DNA of 64,000 bases, from positions 620,001-684,000 of the forward strand of contig NZ_FOUX01000001.1 in NCBI RefSeq assembly GCF_900114995.1, written 5' to 3'. Of the stretch, positions 44,781 through 54,744 are shown piece after piece. The stretch's first letter is position 1, and every line of letters starts with the position of its first letter. The position numbers and the translations under genes are program-made. Below the pieces are notes generated by a model that searched no databases, was not told where the DNA came from, and was given only the letters and a program-made list of their open reading frames with translations. The DNA comes from Chitinophaga sp. YR627. GTDB taxonomy: Bacteria; Bacteroidota; Bacteroidia; Chitinophagales; Chitinophagaceae.

Positions 44781-47189
44781 CTACTCCGCCTTCAGACTCT
44801 TTACCGGATTCATCGTCGCCGCCTTCACCGCATGATAACCGATCGTTACCAGCGCCAGTGCCACATTGCACATACCAGCCAGCACAAACACCCACCAGGG
44901 TATATTGATCCTGTAGGCAAATCCCTGTAACCAGTACTGCATGGCCAGCCAGCTGCCACCTGCCGCCAGTACCAATGCAATCCCCACTAATTTCATCAGA
45001 TCTCCCGATAATAACAGTACAATATTCGCCACGGAGGCACCAATCACCTTTCGTATGCCGATCTCTTTTGTACGCTGGACAGTTAGTAGTGATATCAGTC
45101 CTAACAGGCCGATACAACTGATTGAAATAGCCAGTATAGCGGCGCCACCAATCAATCTGTTAAGCAAATCTTCCGCTTTATAAAACGCTGCTATCTGATC
45201 GTCCAGAAAGTCATATTCAAACACATTATCCGGATATAGCGACTGCCAGTTATCCTTAATACCACTGATACTTTTCATCATGCCCGTCCCACTTATTTTA
45301 ATACCTGCATAGGCATAATCTTTTGCCTGTGAGGTCATGATCAGCGGCTCCATTTTACTATGTAATGAGTGCAGATTGAAATCCCTGACCACACCTACAA
45401 TTATGCCCGGACGATCATCCAGTGTACCTGCTACCAGTTGGTGTCCGATCACTTCGGATGGCTGGTGGAATCCCAGCTGTTTCATCATGTATTCATTGAT
45501 GAGAAACTCACTGGCCGTATCACTTTCCAGGAGATTTCTGCCCGCCAGTAACTGTATACCGAAGGTTTGCAGATAATGGGCGTCTCCCAGCGTGCATAGT
45601 GCGGTATAGTCTTCCCATTCCCTGTTGTCAAATTTGACGGAACCGGCTTTAAAGGTCGCCGAGGCCGGCGGACGGAAACAAAAGCTGACATCTTTTACTC
45701 CTGACGTATGCATCAGTTGCGTGCGCAGATAGTCAAGTTTGTTTTTGTCTGCGGATGGGAGTGGTACCATGACAACGCCTGCTTTGTCGAAGCCAGGATT
45801 GACGGTTTTCATGAACCTGGTCTGTAGGGTAATGATCAGCGTACAAATAATCAGAGACTGTGCCACCAGGTTCTGAAACAGTATTAAGCTCTTCCGCATC
45901 CAGGGACGTCCGGCGCTGGTCTGATTCGCTTTTAAGAGCGCAACAGGTTTGTACCTGCTCAGAAGAAACGCCGGATAGGAACCTGATAATAACGTAATGA
46001 ACAGGACAAGGGACATTAAGGCGATGATCAGTTGAGGATGGGCGAAAGGAGAAAGGGAAAGTGAGGTCTGCAACCAGGGATTTAATACAGGTAAAGCAAA
46101 TGCAACCCATACCAGTGACAACATGGTAGCAGACAGTGTGATGCAGAAGGTTTCCGTCATGAACTGCCAGAAGATACTGGCGGCACTGCTGCCCAGTACC
46201 TTCCTGGTACTGATCTCTTTAGATCTGCGTACGTTCTGCGCTGTTGCCAGGTTGATGAAGTTCACGCCTGCAATAACAAGGATGATCAGTGCAATGATTG
46301 ACAGGGTTGTCAGTAGGGATTTGGAGATCACTCCACCAAAACGTGCATCGAAATGCAGGTCTTTTAGCGGCTCCAGGTGGAAATGATAGTATTTGGCCAT
46401 TTCTCCCATATGCCGTTGGGTAACGGTACGTAATGTTTTATTAAGACGATCAGCAGAAAGACCATCCGGCAGTAACAGAAACAGATTATTGGAAGAATTG
46501 ATCCAGCCCCATTCGGTCTCCATGGAAGGAAACATCTCCGGATACAGGCCCTTCATGGAGGCGGCAGACAGAAAGATATCTACTTTGGTACTCGTTTCTG
46601 GTGGATAGTCTTTCAGGATGCCGGTCACTGTGGCCGTAATTTTATCGTTGATGCGTATAGTCCTGCCAATGGGATCGGCATTGCCAAAGTATTTGTTTGC
46701 CTGTTTCCTTGTCAGCACCGCGGTATTGGGAGCTTCCAGCGATGTTGCCGGCTGACCGGTTTCCCATTTGTAGTCAAACAGTTCAAACCAGTGCTGGTCT
46801 GTAAAGGCCACATTTCCATGCTCTGAAAAAAGCTGCTGTGTGTGACCACTTTGTGGAATGGCTATCGTGAAGGGAAGATCTCTGTAATTATGGAACAGGA
46901 ATGCCTGTGTACGGATTTGCGGGATTTCTGTTTTGATAGCTGTTGCCAGCGCTACGGGAGTCCCTTTTTCGTATTGTACGGAGCCATCGTCGAGGTGGAG
47001 TTCCGTAACGACCTTATAGATATTTTGCCCCTTACTGTGCTGTGTATCAAATGCAAGATGCCAGCTGATAAACTGATACAGGATCAGCGCACAGGCAATA
47101 CCCAGTGACAGACCGAATACATTTAAGATCGTATAAAACGAGTGACGACGTAAGTTTCGCAACGCGATCCTGATGTAGTTCCTGAGCAT
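44781..47189 (-). CDS. ABC transporter permease, FtsX/MacB family (fused double permease)
   Basis: This 802-residue inner-membrane permease has two MacB_PCD periplasmic domains (about 50-245 and 445-635). Eight membrane helices are placed as 1 + 3 and 1 + 3, at about 21-41, 285-420 and 430, and 680-790. Motifs are LRRHSFYTILNVFGLSLGIACAL-like start, RRSKEISTRKVLGSS in the first FtsX half and RTKEIGIRKVIGASVANI in the second, ending HAVKAATMNPVKSLKAE. This is the large Bacteroidota 'antimicrobial peptide' permease type. No ATPase gene is adjacent. Half-sites TGTCCG lie around its promoter. Confidence 0.93.
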   Translation of the reverse strand: MLRNYIRIALRNLRRHSFYTILNVFGLSLGIACALILYQFISWHLAFDTQHSKGQNIYKVVTELHLDDGSVQYEKGTPVALATAIKTEIPQIRTQAFLFHNYRDLPFTIAIPQSGHTQQLFSEHGNVAFTDQHWFELFDYKWETGQPATSLEAPNTAVLTRKQANKYFGNADPIGRTIRINDKITATVTGILKDYPPETSTKVDIFLSAASMKGLYPEMFPSMETEWGWINSSNNLFLLLPDGLSADRLNKTLRTVTQRHMGEMAKYYHFHLEPLKDLHFDARFGGVISKSLLTTLSIIALIILVIAGVNFINLATAQNVRRSKEISTRKVLGSSAASIFWQFMTETFCITLSATMLSLVWVAFALPVLNPWLQTSLSLSPFAHPQLIIALMSLVLFITLLSGSYPAFLLSRYKPVALLKANQTSAGRPWMRKSLILFQNLVAQSLIICTLIITLQTRFMKTVNPGFDKAGVVMVPLPSADKNKLDYLRTQLMHTSGVKDVSFCFRPPASATFKAGSVKFDNREWEDYTALCTLGDAHYLQTFGIQLLAGRNLLESDTASEFLINEYMMKQLGFHQPSEVIGHQLVAGTLDDRPGIIVGVVRDFNLHSLHSKMEPLIMTSQAKDYAYAGIKISGTGMMKSISGIKDNWQSLYPDNVFEYDFLDDQIAAFYKAEDLLNRLIGGAAILAISISCIGLLGLISLLTVQRTKEIGIRKVIGASVANIVLLLSGDLMKLVGIALVLAAGGSWLAMQYWLQGFAYRINIPWWVFVLAGMCNVALALVTIGYHAVKAATMNPVKSLKAE

Positions 47190-47205
47190 AACTGTAAGTT
47201 AAAAG

Positions 47206-47312
47206 AACCGGACAGTTCAAAAAATATACCTCAATACTATAATGCTTATAATCAATGGGATCGGGATAGTGAAACAAATGGAACTGTCCGGTTTTAATAC
47301 AGTATTTGTCCG
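47206..47312. promoter_or_regulatory. Inverted and direct TGTCCG repeats upstream of the FtsX-like permease
   Basis: A perfect 13-bp inverted repeat occupies 47206-47218 and 47281-47293, built on CGGACAGTTC/GAACTGTCCG. A third TGTCCG follows at 47307-47312, 22 bp from the second. They surround the likely promoter of the permease gene (start at 47189), so they may be regulator sites that allow DNA looping. Confidence 0.5.
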
Positions 47313-47315
47313 TTT

Positions 47316-48866
47316 TTACAATTTGTTTATTTCAGCATCCATCCACTTTATCCGTTTAGCGAGCCAGTCTTTCATATACTGTACTTCCGAATCATATGAT
47401 CCCAGTGATACGGCGTTGGGCCAGGTATAGTCATAGAGGAGGTCCCATTTGTTGAAATTCTCCTGTTGGGAATATTTCAGTTGTGCGGCACTCTCGTTGA
47501 TGAAAGTGTATAAGGTGCTGATCTGCGTGGTTTTGAGCGCATTCCATCTGCCCTTTACCTGATTTACAAACACCGGATCGTCAAATAATCTGTTGATCCA
47601 GACTGCATTTTTCACCCACCATCCTTCCGGAATATTGTTGCCATTGTAGGTGATATTGCCCAATGCCAGGTCAAAGTCCCATATGGGTCCCATGGAGAGT
47701 TTCGCATTTTTGTCCTTGTACATGAATACACTGCTGAAAAAAACAGCATCGTTGTTTTTCAGCAGCTCATTGACCAGGAACCAGTTAATGAAAGTAGATG
47801 CATTGATATACTTGCTGTAGCCTTCCACGGGATCGGCAAAGCCCGGACTATACAATGTGTTTTCTGTTTGCTGGATGTAATTTCTGATGTAGTCGAGTTG
47901 AGCGGATGTAATATCCTCCGGTGATTTGATCGTAAAGGGCACCTGCAACTGACTTCTGAACCAGACTGTTTCATCCAGCCGTTCATCGACTTCCAGCAGA
48001 TAACCGCCACTGATATCTGTAGAGGAAGACTTCAGTTCGGGGATATTGACCCGTGTAGCCCCAACCTCTACCTGGTCAGTGAGCAGGTAATTGCCCATAA
48101 ATTCTCCGTTCAGGATGACTTCTACAAAGCGGGCACGGGGCGTAAAGGCCGCCTCAAACCGGCGGCCGATTTCCAGCGCCAGATAGTTGCGCAGTAAGGT
48201 CTTGTCGGCAAAATTGGCGAGCAATACCCATTTTTTAGCAGCGGGCATCCCAAGCATTTCTGTTTTGCTATTTAGCTTGATACGGTAAGGCTTTTTTGGC
48301 ATGTTCCAGGTGCTGCTGCCCCGGCCTCTCATTTCCAGTTGCATATTGGTGACGGTCTGCGGATACTTTGTATTGGCGTCTATCGTCATGCTGCCTTTTA
48401 CATAGTCCTCTTTTGATACAACCGGCGCTTCCGTTTCAATATAAAGTATAGGCAGACCGGTGAATGTAAAGAGTTGTAACGTATAGTCTTTTGTGGTGTT
48501 ATCAGCTGCTTTTACCGTAAATGTGAGCGGGCGGCTGAAATCATTACTGGTGATGCCGGTTTGTTGTACAACCCCATTGACAGTTACAGATGTACCATTG
48601 GAGGTAAACGTGGCAATCAATGACTTGTTACTACTGAGGTAGGGGATACAACCGCTGATATGGTCTTCGTAGACATGGCAGACGACGTCCCTTACCAGTT
48701 GCTGTGGATTGTTCTTTGCTTCAAACGTGAATGACAGTATTTCTTTTGCGGAAGGCACGACAGTATCTGCTATCGATTCGCTGGTCAGCTGTGGTGCATC
48801 CTCTTTTCTGCAGGCAGGCAGTACAGTACATAGTAAAACCAAAATGGCGTAGATGTTTCTGGTCAT
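47316..48866 (-). CDS. CotH-kinase-family lipoprotein
   Basis: This 516-residue protein has a type II signal peptide with the lipobox VLPAC (Cys19). A ~130-residue Ig-like DUF5018-type region comes first. The CotH domain follows (about 140-480), with MRGRGSSTWNMPKKPYRIKL, ADKTLLRNYLALEIG, VEVILNGEFMGNYLLTDQVE and the acidic active-site GPIWDFDLALGN. CotH of Bacillus is an atypical protein kinase that phosphorylates spore-coat protein. Bacteroidota lipoproteins of this kind are likely periplasmic or surface exposed; their substrates are unknown. Confidence 0.9.
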   Translation of the reverse strand: MTRNIYAILVLLCTVLPACRKEDAPQLTSESIADTVVPSAKEILSFTFEAKNNPQQLVRDVVCHVYEDHISGCIPYLSSNKSLIATFTSNGTSVTVNGVVQQTGITSNDFSRPLTFTVKAADNTTKDYTLQLFTFTGLPILYIETEAPVVSKEDYVKGSMTIDANTKYPQTVTNMQLEMRGRGSSTWNMPKKPYRIKLNSKTEMLGMPAAKKWVLLANFADKTLLRNYLALEIGRRFEAAFTPRARFVEVILNGEFMGNYLLTDQVEVGATRVNIPELKSSSTDISGGYLLEVDERLDETVWFRSQLQVPFTIKSPEDITSAQLDYIRNYIQQTENTLYSPGFADPVEGYSKYINASTFINWFLVNELLKNNDAVFFSSVFMYKDKNAKLSMGPIWDFDLALGNITYNGNNIPEGWWVKNAVWINRLFDDPVFVNQVKGRWNALKTTQISTLYTFINESAAQLKYSQQENFNKWDLLYDYTWPNAVSLGSYDSEVQYMKDWLAKRIKWMDAEINKL

Positions 48867-49120
48867 AAGTAGGAGATATTATCCGGGCATAGCCGGGTGA
48901 AAGTGGATTGGCGCTGGTGATTTCGGTTGTGCTGTCTTTATTGGTTCTGTCTGGTGGCAAATTTGGCGCATAGCTCGTTAGCTGCGCACGACGTTAATCA
49001 TGGACATGGAATAATAAGCTGTTATACTGGCAAAATACTAACGGATAAGAATGGTCAATCGGGGCGCCTGATAGCTATCAGCGCCCTGAAGGTAAGTTTT
49101 TTTATAACAGGATGTTTTAT

Positions 49121-49606
49121 TTAAATAGAGAGCAGATTTGCCCAATATCTTTCCATATAGCCCGAAATACCTCTGCCAGGGGTATACGCAGCGTAAATGG
49201 TGTTAAAATCGTTTCTAGCCATATCATAGGTAGCATTACCTATCGCCTTTTTACGCGCCATGTACAGCAGGGCAATGGAAGGGGAACGGGATATACCCCA
49301 GTTACAGTGTACGAGTACTTTTTTGTCGTGGATATGCCGCTCGATGAACAACATGGATCTTTCCATAATGGGATGGGTGTACTGGGGAGATAGTTCCTGG
49401 TCCATATCCACCATATTCAGATACAGGTGACGGTCACCATGGAGGTGCATCAGGTAGGAGGGGTGACTGGCCTTCAGATTGCCGCTGTAACCAACCGCCT
49501 GCCGGTGACAGGGTTCCTTACAGGCATGAATGATGGCAAAGCCTGGAGTCACCTGCTGACAGTCTGTGTTAGTTCCTACATATAGATTCTCAAATACCTG
49601 TATCAT
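49121..49606 (-). CDS. Dual-specificity protein phosphatase family protein
   Basis: This 161-residue cytoplasmic phosphatase has the P-loop HCNWGISRS (residues 100-108), so Cys101 is the nucleophile and Arg107 binds phosphate. The general acid Asp lies in NMVDMDQ. Length and start (MIQVFENLYVGT) match stand-alone DUSPs. The 254 bp between it and the CotH gene hold nothing recognisable. Confidence 0.9.
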   Translation of the reverse strand: MIQVFENLYVGTNTDCQQVTPGFAIIHACKEPCHRQAVGYSGNLKASHPSYLMHLHGDRHLYLNMVDMDQELSPQYTHPIMERSMLFIERHIHDKKVLVHCNWGISRSPSIALLYMARKKAIGNATYDMARNDFNTIYAAYTPGRGISGYMERYWANLLSI

Positions 49607-49794
49607 GAAATTTCCTTACTTATTGCGACCTAAAAATACATAAACCTGTCAATACACCACATTTGTTATTGTGGCGATTTCGGGTAATACATGCATGGAT
49701 CGCGCCAGATATCGTTTGTTTCAAATATTTGGAGAAAAATATATCTTGCGGATTGCCTGCTTCATTATATAGTAACCTAAGCAGGCCGATCTCT

Positions 49795-50025
49795 ATGCTT
49801 ATTTTTTTTATCGCCGTGAGGCTTGTACAGTTGCTGAAGATCTCCGATAAACAAAAGAAAAGCTTATTAGTGGCAGTTGCGACAGGTGAAATGATCCTGA
49901 TCAGTTGCTCAAAGCATCAGCTGTCAGGCCTGCCGTTAAATATGGCTGTTATCTACGGTCTGGTAGCAGCCGGGACTATTTTCTTTTATGATATGGACCC
50001 GGTGAAGTCATCCGCTTCCCGCTGA
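49795..50025 (+). CDS. Possible small membrane protein
   Basis: 77 codons from ATG 49795 give two hydrophobic stretches (MLIFFIAVRLVQLL, AVIYGLVAAGTIFFYDM). The frame extends up to TTG 49663, but that part reads unlike protein. I do not recognise it. Confidence 0.3.
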   Translation: MLIFFIAVRLVQLLKISDKQKKSLLVAVATGEMILISCSKHQLSGLPLNMAVIYGLVAAGTIFFYDMDPVKSSASR

Positions 50026-50125
50026 TAAACAGCCATCGGGAGGTCTTTCCGATGAATAAGCGACGACCTGGCGCCGGTGAAGAGGTGGACTTGATCAGAA
50101 CAATTCCTGATATTTAAAAGAACTT

Positions 50126-50578
50126 ATGTCTATGCCATTAGTACAGTATATCACCCAAAAGCTACGTTTTCACAGTAATGATTTTGAATATGCGAGAAAT
50201 GTCTGGCTGACGACCATAATATTGGGTGCACTAATATTCGGAATATTGATGTTTATAAATATGAGGTCAGACGTCCGTTCTCCTGGTCTGTACGAAATCC
50301 CCGTTTTTATAATATTTGCCACCTCAATAGCTTTTATATGTTCAGTGCCCGCATTTTTTCTCTATTGTATTACGGTGATGATCATCAATGCAAGAAGCTG
50401 GGACGTTTTCTGGAAGAAATCTCTGCTGATGTTGATAATACTCATTGAATTAGCCGGCAGTCTGACCATTTTTGTGGGAAGAGGTCTGACTGACAAGTTC
50501 GTTTTACTGATATTTATTGCCAATGCCGTTGTTATCATTCCGGCCTCTTTTTTCTACAAACTCAAACCAACAGTATAA
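50126..50578 (+). CDS. Hypothetical four-helix membrane protein
   Basis: This 150-residue protein has four hydrophobic segments (about residues 27-47, 58-86, 98-118 and 124-146) and a short charged N-terminus. No family was recognised. It stands alone between a possible small gene and the GH16 gene. Confidence 0.6.
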   Translation: MSMPLVQYITQKLRFHSNDFEYARNVWLTTIILGALIFGILMFINMRSDVRSPGLYEIPVFIIFATSIAFICSVPAFFLYCITVMIINARSWDVFWKKSLLMLIILIELAGSLTIFVGRGLTDKFVLLIFIANAVVIIPASFFYKLKPTV

Positions 50579-50833
50579 TAAAGCTCACATATTCCATCCC
50601 CATAACCTCCTTCCCTGAAAAACCTCCGCAGCAGTAGCCATCTCCCTGTTGTATATCCCCGTTTTTTTAATTAAATTTCAATAAACCCTTCTCCACTTCA
50701 AGACAGATCGCAGAAACAATTAAAAAAGATGGCAATTCCACGATTCAGGGCAGCCCACAGTCCACCTGTGCCCGTCCGGAAACCCACGTCACGTTATTAA
50801 ACTAAATCTCGAAGTAACCAAACTGAAAACCAC

Positions 50834-53581
50834 ATGAAAACACTTTTAAGCCTCAGCGTAGCACTGCTACTATGCTGTACTGTACGCGCCCAGAACTGGA
50901 CTCTCATCTGGAGTGATGAATTCAACGGTCCTTCCCTTGATCTTACAAAATGGTCTTATGAAACAGGTACCGGTGTCAACGGAGACTTTGGTACCGGTCA
51001 GCTGGATCGTGCAACCAATCGCATAGAGAACGTTGGTATTGAATCCGGTATCGCCGGAGCCAATGGCAATGTGCTCAGAATATCCACGAGAAAAGAATTT
51101 TATATTGATCGTAACTATACCAGCGGCAGGATCAATTCTAATGGAAAGGCCAGCTGGGGTCCTCAGCACAGAATTGTAGCCAGGGTATGGCCCAAAGGTG
51201 TACGCACCATGGGACAGGGCTTCGCCTTCTGGATGATGCCTGATGAATTGCCGCAGGGGCAGAGCACTATCAGCTGGCCCCAGGGTGGAGAGATCGATAT
51301 CATGGAGTATGTCGGTAGCATTCCCACTTTTAACCTAGGTTCCACGCACTATGCCTGGGCATGGAATAATAACCAGTGGGCCGATTGGAACCATGGTCAC
51401 CAGGGCGGTTATTACAGTTTCGCAGAACAACAGGCGCCTGATAATCCGGAGTATATCCGGGTAGATCTGGGTGCAGTTGTATCAGTGGACAGGGTAGAGC
51501 TGAGCTGGGAGAATACCGGTAAGTCCTTCAAAATCCAGACATCTACGGACGGTACCACCTGGTCAGACGCTTATACGACAACAGCCGGTGATGGCGGTAT
51601 TGACAATATCACCTTCGGCGCCAGGAATGCGCGTTTCGTCAGAATGTACGGTACGCAGCGCTCCAACGACTGGGGCTATTCACTCTTCGAATTTCAGGTA
51701 TTTGGTGGCAGCAGTGCTAATCTTGCATTAAACAAGCCTGCTGTAGCCTCTTCTACCCAGGGAGCCGATGTCGCTGCCGGATTAGCATTTGATGGTTCCG
51801 CGACGACCCGTTGGAGCAGTTCCCTGAGAAACCCTGATTACCAGTGTTGTGCGCAGTCTTCCACCACTGATCCTGCAGTAGCCGCTAATGGCTGGCACGA
51901 GTATGGGATAGACTGGTTTGCCGACAGAATGGAGTTCTTTGTAGATGGTAACGTTTATCATATCCATTATTTTGAAGATGGCGCCGCCTTTGCCGCTGAT
52001 GGTCAGAACGAAGCTCAGGTACAGGTGATCAATGGTAAACGCGTCCGCAAATCGGAGTTCTCCAACCTCTATTCCGAATGGCATCCTTTCGAACATAAAA
52101 TGTACGCTATCCTGAGCGTAGGCGTAGGCGGCAGTGGCAATACCTATGGAGGTCCGATCGTGGATCAGGCTATCTTCCCTGCTGATGTGTACATCGACTG
52201 GGTAAGGGTGTATTCCAATGGTATTACCTATAATCCTCCGCCGGTAGTCGCGCTGACAGCGCCAACCGGTACAGAAACCTATGCAGCGCCGGGTAACATT
52301 ACCCTGACCGCTACCGCCAGCGACCGTGATGGTGGTACTATTTCTTCTGTGACATTCTACAACGGTACAGCTGTCATCGGTACTGATAACTCCGCTCCAT
52401 ACAGCGTTCAGTGGAATAATGTAGCGGCAGGTAGCTATACCATCACCGCAAAAGCAACTGATAATGGTGGTGCTACTGCCACCTCTAACGCGGTGACAAT
52501 TGCCGTGAATGGCACAAGCTCTAATCTGGCCCTGAACAGACCTGGTACCGCTTCCAGTGTAACCGGTGCTTTTGCGGCTTCCAATGCGTTCGACGCCAGT
52601 GCCACTAGCCGTTGGGAAAGTGCCTATGCGGATCCGCAATGGATCTATGTAGACCTCGGTAATACCTACAATGTGAACCGTGTGAAGATCACCTGGGAAC
52701 CAGCCATGGGTAAAGACTACCGTATAGAGATCTCCAATGACCTCAACAACTGGCAATTGCTGAAGACGGTGACAGGTAATACCGCTTTGGTGAACGACTG
52801 GACAGCACTCTCTGGTTCCGGCAGGTATGTAAGGGTATATGGAACGGCGCGTGGTACGCAATACGGCTATTCCATCTTTGGTATGGAAGTTTATGGTTCC
52901 GGTGCGTCTACTTCCGCCAATATTGCCCTGAATAAAACCGGTACCGCGTCCAGTGTAACAGGCGTATTTAATGCCAATAATGCATTTGATGCAGATGCGG
53001 GCTCCCGTTGGGAAAGTGCCTATACAGACCCGCAATGGATCTATGTAGACCTGGGAGGTAACTATAACGTCAATCGGGTGAAAGTAACCTGGGAAACGGC
53101 TTTAGGGAGAGATTACCGTGTTGAGATCTCCACTGATCTCAATAACTGGCAGGTGCTGAAGACGGTGACCGCTAATACCGCTCTTGCTAACGACTGGACA
53201 GGCCTCTCCGGTACCGGACGTTATGTTCGTATCTATGGAACGGCCAGAGGTACACAATGGGGTTATTCCATCTTCTCAACAGAGGTCTATGGCAGCGCAG
53301 CTTCACTGCCTGCCAATACCCAGGCGGCACTCAAACCAGCTGAAGATAAGATCATCACAGCGAAGTTCAGAGGCTATCCTAATCCTGTTGTAAATAACTA
53401 CAATGTAGAAGGTGTGGAAGACCGTTCCCATGTAACAGTGCTTTATATGGATGGTACGCCTGCATTAAGAACACAGGTAACTGGTGCGAAGATCGATCTG
53501 AGTCAGCTGAAGGCCGGTATGTACATCATCCGGATCTTTGGTAAAGAGGGTGTGATCAACCAGAAGATCATTAAACAATAA
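50834..53581 (+). CDS. GH16 family glycoside hydrolase with nested discoidin-type module and T9SS sorting domain
   Basis: This is a secreted 915-residue endo-acting glucanase/galactanase-type enzyme with a signal peptide ending at VRAQ. The GH16 core starts at about residue 25 with LIWSDEFNG. The catalytic EIDIME gives Glu153, Asp155 and Glu158. The core is interrupted at about residues 200-345 by discoidin (F5/8 C) sequence and resumes at WHEYGIDW (354). The inserted module is in permuted order. An Ig-like domain follows (about 470-560), then two near-identical discoidin domains (about 562-690 and 695-823) and a T9SS sorting domain (about 840-915). The discoidin domains probably bind the polysaccharide target. 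The exact substrate, such as laminarin or another beta-glucan, cannot be told. Confidence 0.9.
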   Translation: MKTLLSLSVALLLCCTVRAQNWTLIWSDEFNGPSLDLTKWSYETGTGVNGDFGTGQLDRATNRIENVGIESGIAGANGNVLRISTRKEFYIDRNYTSGRINSNGKASWGPQHRIVARVWPKGVRTMGQGFAFWMMPDELPQGQSTISWPQGGEIDIMEYVGSIPTFNLGSTHYAWAWNNNQWADWNHGHQGGYYSFAEQQAPDNPEYIRVDLGAVVSVDRVELSWENTGKSFKIQTSTDGTTWSDAYTTTAGDGGIDNITFGARNARFVRMYGTQRSNDWGYSLFEFQVFGGSSANLALNKPAVASSTQGADVAAGLAFDGSATTRWSSSLRNPDYQCCAQSSTTDPAVAANGWHEYGIDWFADRMEFFVDGNVYHIHYFEDGAAFAADGQNEAQVQVINGKRVRKSEFSNLYSEWHPFEHKMYAILSVGVGGSGNTYGGPIVDQAIFPADVYIDWVRVYSNGITYNPPPVVALTAPTGTETYAAPGNITLTATASDRDGGTISSVTFYNGTAVIGTDNSAPYSVQWNNVAAGSYTITAKATDNGGATATSNAVTIAVNGTSSNLALNRPGTASSVTGAFAASNAFDASATSRWESAYADPQWIYVDLGNTYNVNRVKITWEPAMGKDYRIEISNDLNNWQLLKTVTGNTALVNDWTALSGSGRYVRVYGTARGTQYGYSIFGMEVYGSGASTSANIALNKTGTASSVTGVFNANNAFDADAGSRWESAYTDPQWIYVDLGGNYNVNRVKVTWETALGRDYRVEISTDLNNWQVLKTVTANTALANDWTGLSGTGRYVRIYGTARGTQWGYSIFSTEVYGSAASLPANTQAALKPAEDKIITAKFRGYPNPVVNNYNVEGVEDRSHVTVLYMDGTPALRTQVTGAKIDLSQLKAGMYIIRIFGKEGVINQKIIKQ

Positions 53582-53610
53582 TTCTACCAGCGAATACTGT
53601 CTTGAAGCAA

Positions 53611-53648
53611 AAGGCTGTCCGTCAAAAGCGGGCGGCCTTTTATTTTTT
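53611..53648. terminator. Bidirectional terminator between GH16 and nucleotidyltransferase genes
   Basis: AAGGCTGTCCG (53611-53621) pairs with CGGGCGGCCTT (53629-53639) with two wobble pairs, and TTATTTTTT follows. It also covers the end of the convergent gene. Confidence 0.8.
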
Positions 53649-54740
53649 CTGCTTCAGCAGATTGGAGGCGAGTCTGACCGGCTTGGTGAAATAGTAGAGG
53701 AAATAAGGCAATTGCAGGGCTGCTATATCATTGGCATTTGGCCGGAGCAGGTGGGTCAGATAACGGTGCGTGATACGCCATTTGGCGGAGATATCCGCAG
53801 CGAGTGACAACCGCACACGGGCCTGTTGCAGCAGGGTGTAGGACTGTCCTGCCCGGGCTTGTAATCTGTGTGCCAGTAACTGGTAGGTATTGTTGTGCGC
53901 CGGAGGGGCCGCTGTCTCGAATCCCAATAAACTGGCCGCCAGTTGTTGCCATAGCAATTCATATGGACGTAATGCTGCAGGTACTGAAAAGGGGCCTTTC
54001 TGGTACAACAATATCATATCCATCAATGAACGGAGATGCGGGAAAAAGTCGCTGGCGCCATTGTTGACCACCATCAGTTTGTAATAGTCTTCAGCGGTAT
54101 ATGCTCTTTGCAGGTAATCAGTTCCCAGCAGACCGGCAAATGAATATTGCAGGTCCATCAGTCCGTGGGTCGGGCGGTAATGAAATTCAAAAGAGAATCT
54201 CCGACCCCGCTGACAAGCTTTCCCGAATGTCACCTCTTTGATATGCCGCTGAAAATGGGCGGGATATTTTCTGTAGTATTTTTCATGATACATGTCATAA
54301 CCTTCCATCTGCATGAGGGCGGTTACACGGTCTGCCTGTCGCTCATCGATAATAATATCGATATCAGTAAACTCCCGCATACCGATATCACGGTACAGCA
54401 GTAAGGCATAATCCGTTCCTTTATAGTGTCTGGCGGCGATACCCTGTTCCTGCAACAGGCTGATAATACGCGCAGCTTCCTGGTGCCGGTCAACGGCAAA
54501 CAACAGGAATTCCCGGCAATAAGCCCTGAATTGTTGCAGGGTTGCTGCAGGTACGTCAGCAGACAACTTACTTAGGACCTTAAATACCAGTGGCCTCATC
54601 CTGTGTTTCGTGCTCAGCTGATATACCTGCTGCCACTGGACCGGGTGCTGGTTTATAAAGGCTTTGAGATCGGAGATGGCGCTGGTTTGCAGATATACCC
54701 TACAGCATAGTACTACTACAGTGACTTCGTTGTTCAGCAT
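53640..54740 (-). CDS. Nucleotidyltransferase-family protein of the lasso cluster
   Basis: This 366-residue protein has the nucleotidyltransferase-family pattern (PF14907-like). It shows HYKGTDYALLLYRD, then the metal-binding FTDIDIIIDE (about residues 131-140), and FEFHYRPTHG downstream. Related proteins occur in other RiPP and lasso clusters, where one was reported to modify a phosphorylated peptide (pseudomycoidin). It lies 4 nt after the B1 gene on the same strand, so the two are co-transcribed. Start is ATG 54740; TTG 54755 would overlap B1. Its role here is inferred. Confidence 0.82.
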   Translation of the reverse strand: MLNNEVTVVVLCCRVYLQTSAISDLKAFINQHPVQWQQVYQLSTKHRMRPLVFKVLSKLSADVPAATLQQFRAYCREFLLFAVDRHQEAARIISLLQEQGIAARHYKGTDYALLLYRDIGMREFTDIDIIIDERQADRVTALMQMEGYDMYHEKYYRKYPAHFQRHIKEVTFGKACQRGRRFSFEFHYRPTHGLMDLQYSFAGLLGTDYLQRAYTAEDYYKLMVVNNGASDFFPHLRSLMDMILLYQKGPFSVPAALRPYELLWQQLAASLLGFETAAPPAHNNTYQLLAHRLQARAGQSYTLLQQARVRLSLAADISAKWRITHRYLTHLLRPNANDIAALQLPYFLYYFTKPVRLASNLLKQKK

Positions 54741-54744
54741 GAGG

